Notes: a model not told the origin generated them from the sequence alone. A stretch of DNA of 18,250 nt from Candidatus Thorarchaeota archaeon (GCA_016840245.1 JAEOST010000613.1:1-18250), one strand, 5' to 3'. Shown: positions 1 to 7,816, counted from the stretch's first letter. Numbers and translations: made by a program.

Positions 1-1
1 T

Positions 2-139
2 AGGATTCCGAGCAGATTCTCAATTGTAATCCTCCATCAGGATGAAACAACAGATTTTCTGAACTTCTTCTCAAATGTGCCCCTTAAATCAGTCAAGGAT
101 GACAAGATTGGTGAATTGAATAGATTGGTTTGTGAATAA
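2..139 (+). CDS. C-terminal fragment of an unidentified protein (5' end outside window)
   Basis: An open frame runs from the left edge (first full codon at 2) to a TAA at 137-139, giving a 45-residue C-terminus (ends KIGELNRLVCE). It has no stop codon, a plausible amino-acid mix with alternating hydrophobic and charged positions, and it overlaps the start of the next gene by 8 nt, the kind of tight junction expected of two co-transcribed genes. I do not recognise the family from this short piece. It could be chance, since 45 open codons are not decisive. Confidence 0.5.
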   Translation, partial: RIPSRFSIVILHQDETTDFLNFFSNVPLKSVKDDKIGELNRLVCE

Positions 140-1796
140 TTTGCTACAAATTGGACTTGATCTCATCCTAGGTGATGCCGCAAATTTTGCTTCAATGTGT
201 GCTAGTATATTTGTTGGATTTTATCTACTGCTACTTTGGAGGAGGCAGGAGAATCGACTATTAACAGACCTACCTCTTGCCTTTGGGCTCTCCTTTCTCT
301 TTGCATCAATTAATACTATAATACTACTCTCTACCGGTTATGGACTTCTTCCTGATACCCTTGGAATATTCAGGATACGAGCATTCTCTGTTTTCCTCAG
401 TGTATTTCCTATGTCTATAATATTGTTGAATGTCTGGTTGTATCGATTTCAACACAGGCATCGACAGATACTGGCAGCAGAGGTTGTGTATTCGCTAGCA
501 GTCTGTGCATTTGGACCATCAGAATCAATCATCATGATTCTGATTATCCTTGTCGTTCTCATAGTCATTGTTGCTCTGACATCTATGTTCATCATCACAT
601 GGCGAACAGGACGACTCAAGGAAGTAAATAGTGGTCTACTCGTACTTTCCCTATTGTTAATGGTTGTCAGCCAGATTGCTCTAATAGCTCTGCAGTATCA
701 GGGGCTCTCATTCATCGCACACTTAATCCGAGGTATATCCACTATTCTGGCGGGTCTTGCACTAGGAAACCCATTGTATAGATGGAAAGAATCGAGGACA
801 AAAGACGTTAGTTCAGAGAAGGAGAGTACTCCCTCTTTCCAAACTAGACTAAAGAGTAGATTAGCGCAAAGTTCACTCCTCACTTTGACACTGGTATTTG
901 TACCCTTATTCTATTTCATTCGAGACCTTGACATCTACCTGTGGAATGTTGATGAGACCGCGATAAACGTGATGCCTAGTAAGGTAATCTCTTTGACGAT
1001 ACTCCTTGCCATCTTCTGGTATCTGCGGAATGAAGAGTTCAAACCGGTTCTTGGACTGAGTAAAGTCCACATCAGATGGCTAGTTATTTTGGGTGTTTCA
1101 TGGGCTGTTGCAGAATACATTCTGGTGAATGTGGTGTCAACTGCTATCTACGTAGGATTCATTGATCCTGGTGTAGAGGTTCAATTTATTATCGCAATGG
1201 ATGCATTTCTCATAGTCTGGAACTTTGCTTTATTCCTCATCAACGCAGTGTTTGAAGAGACCTGTTTCCGTGGACTGACCTATCATGGTTTCAAAAGACG
1301 TTTTGGTATCAACAAAGCAATTATAGCTGCGGCTATAATATTCGGTTTCTGGCATATTTGCTGGCCAATTCAAGAATATATCCAGACAGGAGTATTTCCT
1401 GTTTCTGATGTCTTTGTGAAAGTGGTCTTCAGTGGTATCCTTGGGGGTATCTTCAGTGTATGGTATGTCAAGTTTTCTGAAGAGAAGTCACTCATGGGTC
1501 CAATAGCAGCACATACATTCATCAATTATCTCAATGAGGGATTCAAGTTGACCCCTGCTGCGGAAGCTGGTCCTGATTTATCCTTCCTATCACCAGTTCA
1601 TATGGCTATGGGACTATCTATCGTCCTGGCAATATTCATCATCTCATACATTGTATTCTGGAAAACTAGAATGACTGACTTCTGGGGTGGTGAAGAATCA
1701 GAGGACCCTATTCCTGAAGAACCGATTGAGAGTGATTTCATTTCAGAAGAGGTTTCCCCTCTATTGCAAAGAAAATACAAATCTAAATCTAAGTAG
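132..1796 (+). CDS. CPBP (CAAX protease / bacteriocin-processing) family multi-pass membrane protein
   Basis: A 554-residue integral membrane protein. About seven hydrophobic segments fill residues 1-212, a charged cytoplasmic-looking stretch follows (216-245), and a second membrane block (246-510) contains the three CPBP/Abi motifs: EExxxR as EETCFR (E375, E376, R380), FxxxH as FGFWH (F404, H408), and HxxxN as HTFIN (H461, N465). These are the putative metal and catalytic residues of the type II CAAX prenyl endopeptidase fold. The tail (520-554) is acidic and then basic. Typical CPBP proteins are 200-300 aa, so the N-terminal half is an added membrane module of unknown role. The start is GTG at 132, overlapping the upstream frame by 8 nt, with no clear Shine-Dalgarno, so it is uncertain. 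The substrate cannot be inferred. Confidence 0.85.
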   Translation: MNNLLQIGLDLILGDAANFASMCASIFVGFYLLLLWRRQENRLLTDLPLAFGLSFLFASINTIILLSTGYGLLPDTLGIFRIRAFSVFLSVFPMSIILLNVWLYRFQHRHRQILAAEVVYSLAVCAFGPSESIIMILIILVVLIVIVALTSMFIITWRTGRLKEVNSGLLVLSLLLMVVSQIALIALQYQGLSFIAHLIRGISTILAGLALGNPLYRWKESRTKDVSSEKESTPSFQTRLKSRLAQSSLLTLTLVFVPLFYFIRDLDIYLWNVDETAINVMPSKVISLTILLAIFWYLRNEEFKPVLGLSKVHIRWLVILGVSWAVAEYILVNVVSTAIYVGFIDPGVEVQFIIAMDAFLIVWNFALFLINAVFEETCFRGLTYHGFKRRFGINKAIIAAAIIFGFWHICWPIQEYIQTGVFPVSDVFVKVVFSGILGGIFSVWYVKFSEEKSLMGPIAAHTFINYLNEGFKLTPAAEAGPDLSFLSPVHMAMGLSIVLAIFIISYIVFWKTRMTDFWGGEESEDPIPEEPIESDFISEEVSPLLQRKYKSKSK

Positions 1797-1826
1797 TCGT
1801 AGCGCAGACACTGACAAAAACGAAAG

Positions 1827-1854
1827 AGTGGCTGGGAATAAATCCCAGCTCACT
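1827..1854. terminator. Hairpin between convergent CPBP gene and secY
   Basis: GCTGGGA (1831-1837) pairs with TCCCAGC (1843-1849) around a 5-nt ATAAA loop. AGTG (1827-1830) continues the stem with CACT (1851-1854) across one bulged T. It lies in the 64-nt gap between two convergent stop codons, so it is a plausible bidirectional transcription end point. Archaeal termination mostly needs U-tracts, and none is obvious here. Confidence 0.5.
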
Positions 1855-1860
1855 TTGAGT

Positions 1861-3366
1861 TTAGATAATTCCAAGTAATCCTTGGATTCCCTCGCCGCCC
1901 ATTCCAGCGAGCTGTTCCTTGGCGATTTGTTCGTAATATTGCTTGATAATCGAAACCATCAACAATATTCCTGTACCACTCGCAAGCGCACCCATAATAT
2001 CCGCCGTCGCAGCTAAGATTCCTATGAGGAACCCTCCCAGTCCTGCAACAATTGGAATGTAACGCTCAAGCAGACGCTCTAGGACCTTCTCACTCCTCCT
2101 GAAACCAGGAACGATATATCCTGAGGAAAGCAGTTGTCGCGAAACGTCTCTTGGAGCGATACCGCTAATCTCGACCCATATCATCGAGAAGCCCCAACAG
2201 AGGAGGATCATCAATCCTGCATACACCAGTATATGGAACCAAGCATCCTCTCCTTCAGAGAACAAGCTCAGTATCCCCTGCGGCGGCGTTATGTACCGCG
2301 CCAGTCCTGAGTCGGCTATAAGCCGACTTGACGCTTCGTCTTTATGAAACGTTCCTATCCAGCTCAAAAATGGATTCGTTCCGTCTGGATTCCAATTACT
2401 CCAGATAATCTGCCCAAAGAACAATATGTTCGCATACAGTGCTTGGGCTAGAATAACGGGGATGTTAGATGTATACAGCAGCTTGATGGGGTATCTTGCT
2501 CGCATCCCGCGGTACTTGGCGTACTGTAACGGTATCTCTACCCGGACAGACTCCATCCATATTACCGCGAAGAATATGATAAACGTCACAATTAGTGCTA
2601 ACACACTCGGATTAAACCCATCTCTGATGAAGAACCATGAGAGATCTACTGGGGGTCCAGCAGCTGAACCAACACCCACTGCCCTCAGCAAGTTGGTAAT
2701 CAGTGCAGCGCCAATACCCTTTGGCAGGTTTGTGGCACCACCTGGATAACCAGCTGGGGCAGAGCCTTCTAGCTCGGTGATGTTGAATAGATTGAACATC
2801 ACCTGGCCAGCGACGTTTGTCATGATGAACAGTGAAACACCTGAACCAAGACCCCAGCCCTTCTGGATGAGTTCGTCCATCAGAATGACGACGATTCCTG
2901 AAATGAAGAGCTGTAGAAAGACCATCATTCCCTGCTCTAGTGTGACTGGCCCATAAGCCTGACCAGCAATATATGCAAAGGCCTGGAATCCAGTCATGAA
3001 CATGGCGATTACTTTCTGGCCACCAGTGAATAGTGCACGATCTTCTGGGTCACTAAAGTCCACATCAATGATCTTCGAACCCTGTAAGAGCTGCATGACC
3101 AGACCTGCAGTGACTATTGGTCCTATACCTAGCTCCATCAAGGTTCCACGGGTGCTTGCCAGGATGACTCGCATTGCCCATAGATAATCAGTACCTGTAT
3201 CCCGATTTACCCCATAGATTGGGAGATGTGACATAATCAGGAATACAACTAGCACAAGAGCTGTCCAGACGATCTTCTCGCGGAAGCTGACCTCGCGGTC
3301 TGGTGCCTTTACTTCAGGCATCACACGCACGAAGGGGGATAGTGCTCTGAGGAACATGGATGTCAT
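1861..3366 (-). CDS. secY: Preprotein translocase subunit SecY (Sec61 alpha)
   Basis: The channel-forming subunit of the Sec translocon in the cytoplasmic membrane, which exports and inserts proteins co-translationally. The 501 residues show ten expected membrane segments. The plug/TM2 region (about 79-100, MELGIGPIVTAGLVMQLLQG) and the last helix (about 458-478) with its basic/polar C-tail match archaeal SecY. The cytosolic loops around 277-295 and 400-432, which contact the ribosome, are well conserved. A larger external loop lies at about 322-376. SecY usually ends the spc operon, as it does here, but with a 165-nt gap and its own TATA-like element instead of the tight spacing seen upstream. 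Two starts are possible, ATG at 3366 or ATG at 3357; a GGAG lies 12 nt before the first. No adenylate kinase gene follows. Confidence 0.97.
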   Translation of the reverse strand: MTSMFLRALSPFVRVMPEVKAPDREVSFREKIVWTALVLVVFLIMSHLPIYGVNRDTGTDYLWAMRVILASTRGTLMELGIGPIVTAGLVMQLLQGSKIIDVDFSDPEDRALFTGGQKVIAMFMTGFQAFAYIAGQAYGPVTLEQGMMVFLQLFISGIVVILMDELIQKGWGLGSGVSLFIMTNVAGQVMFNLFNITELEGSAPAGYPGGATNLPKGIGAALITNLLRAVGVGSAAGPPVDLSWFFIRDGFNPSVLALIVTFIIFFAVIWMESVRVEIPLQYAKYRGMRARYPIKLLYTSNIPVILAQALYANILFFGQIIWSNWNPDGTNPFLSWIGTFHKDEASSRLIADSGLARYITPPQGILSLFSEGEDAWFHILVYAGLMILLCWGFSMIWVEISGIAPRDVSRQLLSSGYIVPGFRRSEKVLERLLERYIPIVAGLGGFLIGILAATADIMGALASGTGILLMVSIIKQYYEQIAKEQLAGMGGEGIQGLLGII

Positions 3367-3416
3367 TAGACCTAGTTACTCCTGCAGGTTATTTCCGGTC
3401 GTCGAGATTGAGTGGG

Positions 3417-3427
3417 CATTTAAGATT
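3417..3427 (-). promoter_or_regulatory. TATA-like element upstream of secY
   Basis: The minus strand reads AATCTTAAATG, about 50-60 nt before the secY start. It nearly matches the element upstream of L22 (AATCTTTAAATGC at 13563-13575), which supports a shared promoter form. The predicted transcript start is near 3395. A second candidate, ACTATAATTC, lies at 3491-3500. The 165-nt gap 3367-3531 contains no credible gene. Confidence 0.4.
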
Positions 3428-3531
3428 AGTGGTTTCAACTTGCCCATCTTGAACGTCCCTAGACCAGTCTAATGGTATAACCCCTCTTTTGAATTATAGT
3501 TTGGATTGTAGTAGAGATGTACTAATAGCAT

Positions 3532-3987
3532 CTACTCATCAACAGGAAGGTCGATTGTACCACCAATACCAGTGACTTTCTCTCTAGCTCTCTCAGTAAT
3601 TGCCTTTACACCAGTCAAGTCCATCTTTCGAGTGACCTTTCCAGAGCCTAGTATCTTGTCAATACCAAGTTTAGTGACATCAATTTGGTATCTCTTACCC
3701 TTCATTGTTGCTAATTCACGCTCAACTAATAGGTCTGCGTTGGTATCAATCTCACCAATATTGAGTACTACGTCTTCTTCAACAACTCTCTGTGGTCGTT
3801 TGAATCCATATTTGCCAAAGTATCGGGGGTTCTCTGCCATTACTTTTTGATAGTGATGCTTCTTTGAACCGGCCATACCCTTGCCGCCTCGTTGTCCAGA
3901 GGCTCGATGACCTGCACTGAATCCGTACCCTGCGGCCCTTCGACCTCTCATCTTGTGTATCTTCTTGGATCGTCGCTTTGTTGTCAT
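3532..3987 (-). CDS. rpl15: 50S ribosomal protein L15 (uL15)
   Basis: A large-subunit protein. The 151 residues open with the basic, glycine-rich N-terminal extension typical of archaeal and eukaryotic uL15 (MTTKRRSKKIHKMRG, then GHRASGQRGGKGMAGSKKHHYQK), which threads into 23S rRNA. A compact C-terminal domain follows, ending in TGIGGTIDLPVDE. The length is normal for archaea. The start has a GGGAGA sequence about 8 nt upstream. It follows the Hsp20 gene by 17 nt. In most archaea it would directly follow L30, so the operon order is kept but interrupted by one gene. Confidence 0.96.
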   Translation of the reverse strand: MTTKRRSKKIHKMRGRRAAGYGFSAGHRASGQRGGKGMAGSKKHHYQKVMAENPRYFGKYGFKRPQRVVEEDVVLNIGEIDTNADLLVERELATMKGKRYQIDVTKLGIDKILGSGKVTRKMDLTGVKAITERAREKVTGIGGTIDLPVDE

Positions 3988-4004
3988 GACTGGTCTCTCC
4001 CTGT

Positions 4005-4553
4005 CTATGCCTTCTTGAGGCGTACTTCTAATACTCCATTCCTAATGGCTGACCTTGCTTGGTCTTTTTTCACCCTTGTGGGTAATTTTATCGTCTTGTG
4101 ATAGGGTCTTGCAGGATTACTCACATCAATTGTGAGTACCAAGCCCTTTACACGGACCTTGATTTCTTCTTTCTCCACACCTGGGAGCTCTGCTACAACG
4201 ACCAACTCATCATCCTCTTCAATCACATCAACAAGTGGTTCAAACTCGGATGTAATCTCAATGCCGTCCTCATCTGGTCGTGTGTTGCCAAAATTTTGTA
4301 TGATTGGTTTTCCATCTGGGCTTATCCCCATTCGAAACCCAAATACGAACGGGTTCGTACCTTGTGGATTTCGCATGAACTCCTCTAGTGCTTCGCTATC
4401 AAAAACACCACCCTGACCCATTTGCTCTAGCATTCGCTCCATCATCTCTTCTATCTGATGGAATACCGATTCAGGGAGAAAGTCGCCTAACCATTTCCGT
4501 AACTGACGACGTGTGTTATCATCAAACGGATCTATTGGATCATCCCATGACAT
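4005..4553 (-). CDS. Small heat-shock protein, Hsp20 / alpha-crystallin family
   Basis: An ATP-independent holdase chaperone that normally forms oligomers binding unfolding proteins. The 182 residues comprise an N-terminal region (1-65) rich in acidic residues and methionine with a predicted amphipathic helix (about 32-45), an archaeal-type linker strand with GISPDGKPIIQNFGN (77-90), and an alpha-crystallin domain (about 105-180) with ELPGV (122-126) and the signature NGVLEVRL (172-179). The protein stops right after the domain, so the C-terminal I-x-I oligomer-tethering motif is missing. A GAGGT lies 7 nt before the ATG and the gene starts 10 nt after L30, so it belongs to the ribosomal operon. 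That suggests production tied to ribosome synthesis, possibly aiding nascent chains or r-proteins (inference). Confidence 0.93.
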   Translation of the reverse strand: MSWDDPIDPFDDNTRRQLRKWLGDFLPESVFHQIEEMMERMLEQMGQGGVFDSEALEEFMRNPQGTNPFVFGFRMGISPDGKPIIQNFGNTRPDEDGIEITSEFEPLVDVIEEDDELVVVAELPGVEKEEIKVRVKGLVLTIDVSNPARPYHKTIKLPTRVKKDQARSAIRNGVLEVRLKKA

Positions 4554-4563
4554 TATTCAAACC

Positions 4564-5046
4564 TCATATCATCTTCTGAGCGAGCTCATTTATGCCTGTG
4601 CCTCTGTATCCTGTGACTCCACCCATCCCAACTGGCAGGTTTCTCTTACCCTTGAAACCCTTTGTTGGTGGACTCAGTCTGAATACTGGCTTGAGACCCT
4701 CTACATCTGCAGTACTAGCTTCACCCGAAGCGAGTGCCTTTGCAAATGCTTTGATAGTACTATACTTTGAGTTTGCCTTAACATAGGCGTTAGTAACACG
4801 CTTGTTGCCAGGAAGTCTTCCTCGCTTTGTGACAAGCTTTTCTGCAGTTTCTGCAGTGATTTCGCCCCATGTAATGTAGTCTTTAGATTTGGTTATCATT
4901 CCTTGAAGACTGGGAGTCATTTTGAGCACTCTTGCTTGATGTAGTCTGCCAAGCTTGAGCTTGTCCATTGTGAATTCAATCTGAGGTCTTACACTGACCT
5001 GACCCCTGAGTCGTATAGCTAGAATGACTTTTTCTTCAGTACTCAT
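4564..5046 (-). CDS. rpl30: 50S ribosomal protein L30 (uL30)
   Basis: A large-subunit protein of 160 residues in the archaeal/eukaryotic uL30 (L7) form. The start MSTEEKVILAIRLRGQVSVRPQIEFTMDKL is the ferredoxin-like core with the conserved RGxVxV.P.I..T...L pattern. The long C-terminal part, ending GGVTGYRGTGINELAQKMI, is the archaeal extension absent from the ~60-aa bacterial protein. The ATG overlaps the stop of S5 by 4 nt (ATGA), so translation is probably coupled. Length and motifs are ordinary. Confidence 0.95.
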   Translation of the reverse strand: MSTEEKVILAIRLRGQVSVRPQIEFTMDKLKLGRLHQARVLKMTPSLQGMITKSKDYITWGEITAETAEKLVTKRGRLPGNKRVTNAYVKANSKYSTIKAFAKALASGEASTADVEGLKPVFRLSPPTKGFKGKRNLPVGMGGVTGYRGTGINELAQKMI

Positions 5047-5723
5047 TTTTCAGCAACTCCTGAAGTCTGCCAATCCTGAGGCGGCAGCATGTGGTATGTC
5101 TTTGTTAGAGCATCAACAAATGCTTTCGCGAAGTTTGATGAGGTTCTAGAACGCCCCTGTGTGATGGACCAGACATCGTGTAGACCTGCAATCCTCAGCA
5201 CAATTTTTCCAACATCAGCTGTTACTAGACCTGTTCCTTTTGGAGCTGGTCTAAGTGTAACTTTCACAGAGCCCGAGTTTCCATCTACTTGGAATGGGAT
5301 GCTATGAGGATCATGGCATCTACATTCCCAAGAACCACAACCTCTTCTGAAGAGAGTGAGGTTCATTTTAGCTTTAATCTCAGCTGCTCTTACAGATGGT
5401 ACAAACTCTGGAGCCTTTCCTATTCCAATGCCAATTACACCTTCTCCATTTCCAACAACGACAGTGATTCGAAAGCTCTTTTGCTGACCGCTATCAGACT
5501 GACGCTGGACCATAGTCACGTCAACGACTTCCTGACGTAAGTCCGGAAATAGGGTGTCGACAATCTCAGGTTCTCTGATTATGTAGTTGTTTTGGAATAT
5601 CTCCTCTATACTGTTGATATGACCCTCTTTGACCATCCTTCCAAGATGCGTCTTTGGAATCCATTCAGCTATTGGGTCTGTGTCTTGGCGTCTTGGTGCC
5701 CGACGTCTTCTTCTACTACTCAT
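5043..5723 (-). CDS. rps5: 30S ribosomal protein S5 (uS5)
   Basis: A small-subunit protein near the mRNA entry tunnel that influences decoding fidelity. The 226 residues have a basic N-terminus (RRRRRAPRRQ), the double-stranded-RNA-binding-like domain, and the GNGEGVIGIGIGKA loop (91-104). The C-terminal domain carries RPAPKGTGLV. CGSWECRCHDPH (129-140) supplies C129, C134, C136 and His residues, a putative zinc-binding insertion of the archaeal/eukaryotic S5 (S2e) family. The length matches archaeal S5. The L18 stop is 11 nt upstream, with GGTGA 6 nt before the ATG. Confidence 0.96.
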   Translation of the reverse strand: MSSRRRRRAPRRQDTDPIAEWIPKTHLGRMVKEGHINSIEEIFQNNYIIREPEIVDTLFPDLRQEVVDVTMVQRQSDSGQQKSFRITVVVGNGEGVIGIGIGKAPEFVPSVRAAEIKAKMNLTLFRRGCGSWECRCHDPHSIPFQVDGNSGSVKVTLRPAPKGTGLVTADVGKIVLRIAGLHDVWSITQGRSRTSSNFAKAFVDALTKTYHMLPPQDWQTSGVAEK

Positions 5724-5734
5724 AGGTAATCACC

Positions 5735-6493
5735 CTACCTCCTCTTCCCCTTCTTGCCTTTACCACGAGCAATAAGCTTCTTTGGTTTGGGCTTTCTAGG
5801 CACAGCTCGCGGAGGTTTCTCTGTTGGCTTCTCCCTCTTGGGCTTCTTCGTTGATTTTGTAGGAGCAGCCTTTGCAGCAGCTGGCTTCTTTTTCTTCTTC
5901 TTGAGTTCTGTCTTTGGAATCTCAAGTAGAGCCTTCTTCACCGCGGCGAACTTCTTTGGAATTCCTGTAATCGTTGTCTTTTTCTTACCAAGGTCTGAGA
6001 ACATATTGTTTTCACTTGAATCATCACTAAAGTGCTGATAAGCCGCCACAATGTGATCTCCACTTAGTCTTGAATCATCCGGAATAATCTCTGGGTTGTG
6101 GGGTACATCTAGTCCCGCATCAATGGCACCTTTGAGTGCAGCATAGATCTTTGAACCCTTGACTGGTGGATTGAGACCAATATCGAGGACTGCGGCATCC
6201 ATGCCCCTACTCTTAGCTCTCAAACCAGCCAAAAATCCTGTTAGATATGCAGCGGGTAAGTTTCCTGTTCCTGCAACCCATCCATAGTCCGCAAGTTCGG
6301 CTGAAATGGCTGAAGCTACTGTCGTATCTCCAACAACGTTAGCATTGACTAGCTGAACAATTATACTGGTGTTTGTCTTTCGTATAACAAGGCGTGGACG
6401 TCTGGAACTGAGTAATCGTCCTCTTCGGTAATAATTCGTCTTACCTTCTCGACGTCTCCTAAACTTCACCCTGTAGGTTGGACCTTGTGCCAT
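5735..6493 (-). CDS. rpl18: 50S ribosomal protein L18 (uL18) with long lysine-rich tail
   Basis: Binds 5S rRNA in the central protuberance with L5. The N-terminal ~165 residues are a standard archaeal uL18: basic start YRVKFRRRREGKTNYYRRGRLLSSRRPRLVIRKTN, then the GWVAGTGNLPAAYLTGFLAG and DIGLNPPVKGSKIYAALKGAIDAGLDVPHN blocks. Residues 195-252 are an added K/P/A-rich tail with runs such as KKKKKK. The total of 252 aa is longer than the roughly 190-200 aa of many archaeal homologues and closer in layout to eukaryotic uL18, which also has a basic C-terminus. The ATG overlaps the L19e stop by 1 nt (TAATG). The tail probably binds rRNA (inference). Confidence 0.95.
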   Translation of the reverse strand: MAQGPTYRVKFRRRREGKTNYYRRGRLLSSRRPRLVIRKTNTSIIVQLVNANVVGDTTVASAISAELADYGWVAGTGNLPAAYLTGFLAGLRAKSRGMDAAVLDIGLNPPVKGSKIYAALKGAIDAGLDVPHNPEIIPDDSRLSGDHIVAAYQHFSDDSSENNMFSDLGKKKTTITGIPKKFAAVKKALLEIPKTELKKKKKKPAAAKAAPTKSTKKPKREKPTEKPPRAVPRKPKPKKLIARGKGKKGKRR

Positions 6494-6945
6494 TATTTCT
6501 TCACCTCTAACCTCTGTTCTGCGATATACGTTCTAAGGTGTGCAGTATTTCTGAAAGCATTACCCTTCGCTTTCAAGTAGAGTTCACGATATACTCTCCG
6601 AGTTATCTTTCCCTCATCACGCAACCTTCGTAACTCACGTCGCATGGGCCGAACCTTGTGCATCCATCTCTCCTTCTTGGAGAATTTTGCTGTGGCCTTA
6701 CCCTTCTTACTTCCAGGACCTTTCCTCTGCCCCTTTCTCTTCTGACCCAGTATGTATCGGGCACGGCCTCTGCTGACTCCTCGCACTGGTTTCCTTTGAA
6801 TTGCACCTTCATCAACAAGACGTCTAATATCTTCCTTCGTGATTGCTAGGCTCACTTCATCAATGAACTCTGGATCAATCCACACACGTGATTTACCAAC
6901 TTTCATGACAGCTGCGGCAAGTCTTTTTTGTGTGACAAGTCTCAA
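6493..6945 (-). CDS. rpl19e: 50S ribosomal protein L19e (eL19)
   Basis: A large-subunit protein found only in archaea and eukaryotes, near the exit tunnel and an intersubunit bridge. The 150 residues are all basic and helical: LVTQKRLAAAVMKVGKSRVWIDPEF at the start, PVRGVSRGRARY in the middle, then a long C-terminal helix with RREL..LRDEGKITRRVYRELYLKAKGNAFRN. The start is TTG at 6945, immediately after the L32e TAG (TAGTTG). A GGAGGT inside the last L32e codons lies 7 nt upstream, which supports this rare start and coupled translation. No in-frame ATG exists close by. Confidence 0.95.
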   Translation of the reverse strand: MRLVTQKRLAAAVMKVGKSRVWIDPEFIDEVSLAITKEDIRRLVDEGAIQRKPVRGVSRGRARYILGQKRKGQRKGPGSKKGKATAKFSKKERWMHKVRPMRRELRRLRDEGKITRRVYRELYLKAKGNAFRNTAHLRTYIAEQRLEVKK

Positions 6946-7803
6946 CTAGTCCACCTCCAAGTCGTCCAGTTCAGAGAAGAGTTCATCTTCCTCCAAGACC
7001 TCTGGTACTCCAGGGTTCAATATTCTCAAGAGCATGGTTTCTGCTCTCTTTATGATTTCCTGACGATTTCTCAGCCCAACCGAACCGCCTATACGGACTG
7101 CGTGGACATCTGGGTCCAATCCTTCTAGATCTGCTGGTCTATAGACCAGTACTTCGTGATATAATGAAGGATGTAAACCTCTAACTGCACGGGGTTTCCG
7201 ATATCCCGAACTGACCATTGCAATGCGTCCCTTACGTTTCTCACGAGTTGCACTATCAATACCCCTAAGTTTTCTCCAAGAGTCGCTCACACGAATCCAT
7301 CGATGTGCTTGTTCATGTCGAAACTTGGGTTGTCTGCGTCTCTTCTTTTTAGCAATACGGAGTAGGCGCATATCTACACGAGTTTCCCTTGCAGCTGGTT
7401 CTGGTGCCTTCTTCTTGGTTGGTTTCTTCTCAGGAGCCTTCTTTTTGGCCTTTGGCTTGGGTTTGGCCTTCTTTGGCTTCTCTTCCTTTGCTTTTGGCTT
7501 AGCGGGACTTTTCGCGGGTTCTTTCTTCTTGGCTTTGGGTTTTGCAGGTTTAGGCTCAGCCTTTTCCGGCTTGGTTTCCTTAGCTGGGGTCTTTTTCGCT
7601 GGCTCTGAAGCTCCGAGTGCTTCTTGAGCTGTTGCGATTAGCTTCGCTGCGCCTGCTTCACTCAGCCCATCAACCTTAGCTGCGAGCTTGTCTGCCTTTG
7701 CACGTGAAAGGTTTAGCACAGTCTTTATCCCAGCTTCTACGAGCTTTTCTTCCATCTTGGGACCAAGACCGGGTAGGTCTACGAGTTTGGGTTTCTTAGA
7801 CAT
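6946..7803 (-). CDS. rpl32e: 50S ribosomal protein L32e (eL32) with N-terminal helix-hairpin-helix domain
   Basis: A large-subunit protein of archaea and eukaryotes. The 285 residues fall into three parts. Residues 1-62 are a helix-hairpin-helix-like domain (LVDLPGLGPKMEEKLVEAGI, with GLGP as the hairpin). Residues 63-139 are a low-complexity K/A/P/E linker. Residues 140-285 are the L32e domain with FRHEQAHRWIRVSDSWRKLRGIDSATREKRKGR and GYRKPRAVRGLHPS. The C-terminus is acidic (EEDELFSELDDLEVD). Some archaea are known to carry an N-terminal extension of this kind on L32e, while many have only the ~130-aa core. GAGGTGG lies before the ATG, and the L6 stop is 13 nt upstream. The HhH unit may bind rRNA or DNA (inference). 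Confidence 0.95.
   Translation of the reverse strand: MSKKPKLVDLPGLGPKMEEKLVEAGIKTVLNLSRAKADKLAAKVDGLSEAGAAKLIATAQEALGASEPAKKTPAKETKPEKAEPKPAKPKAKKKEPAKSPAKPKAKEEKPKKAKPKPKAKKKAPEKKPTKKKAPEPAARETRVDMRLLRIAKKKRRRQPKFRHEQAHRWIRVSDSWRKLRGIDSATREKRKGRIAMVSSGYRKPRAVRGLHPSLYHEVLVYRPADLEGLDPDVHAVRIGGSVGLRNRQEIIKRAETMLLRILNPGVPEVLEEDELFSELDDLEVD
7371..7616 (-). repeat. Low-complexity Lys/Ala/Pro coding repeat in the L32e linker
   Basis: The stretch encodes roughly residues 63-145 of L32e and is built from irregular AKPK/KKAP/KPKAK units. At DNA level it is a set of imperfect CTT/GGC-rich copies. It resembles the tail of L18 in composition. Such tracts expand by slippage, and the low complexity also produces long false frames on the opposite strand. 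Confidence 0.6.
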
Positions 7804-7816
7804 ATTCTCGCCACCT

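Noticed and set aside
3461..3996. AGACCAGTCT motif as a general ribosomal operator (also at 13381 and, on the opposite strand, near 3988)
   Set aside because: The match is only 9-10 bp, orientation differs in the third copy, and similar near-matches occur in coding sequence (around 7142).
7223..7627. 134-aa plus-strand frame opposite L32e
   Set aside because: A shadow of the Lys/Ala/Pro linker on the other strand; Phe/Gly/Ala-rich, no start signals.
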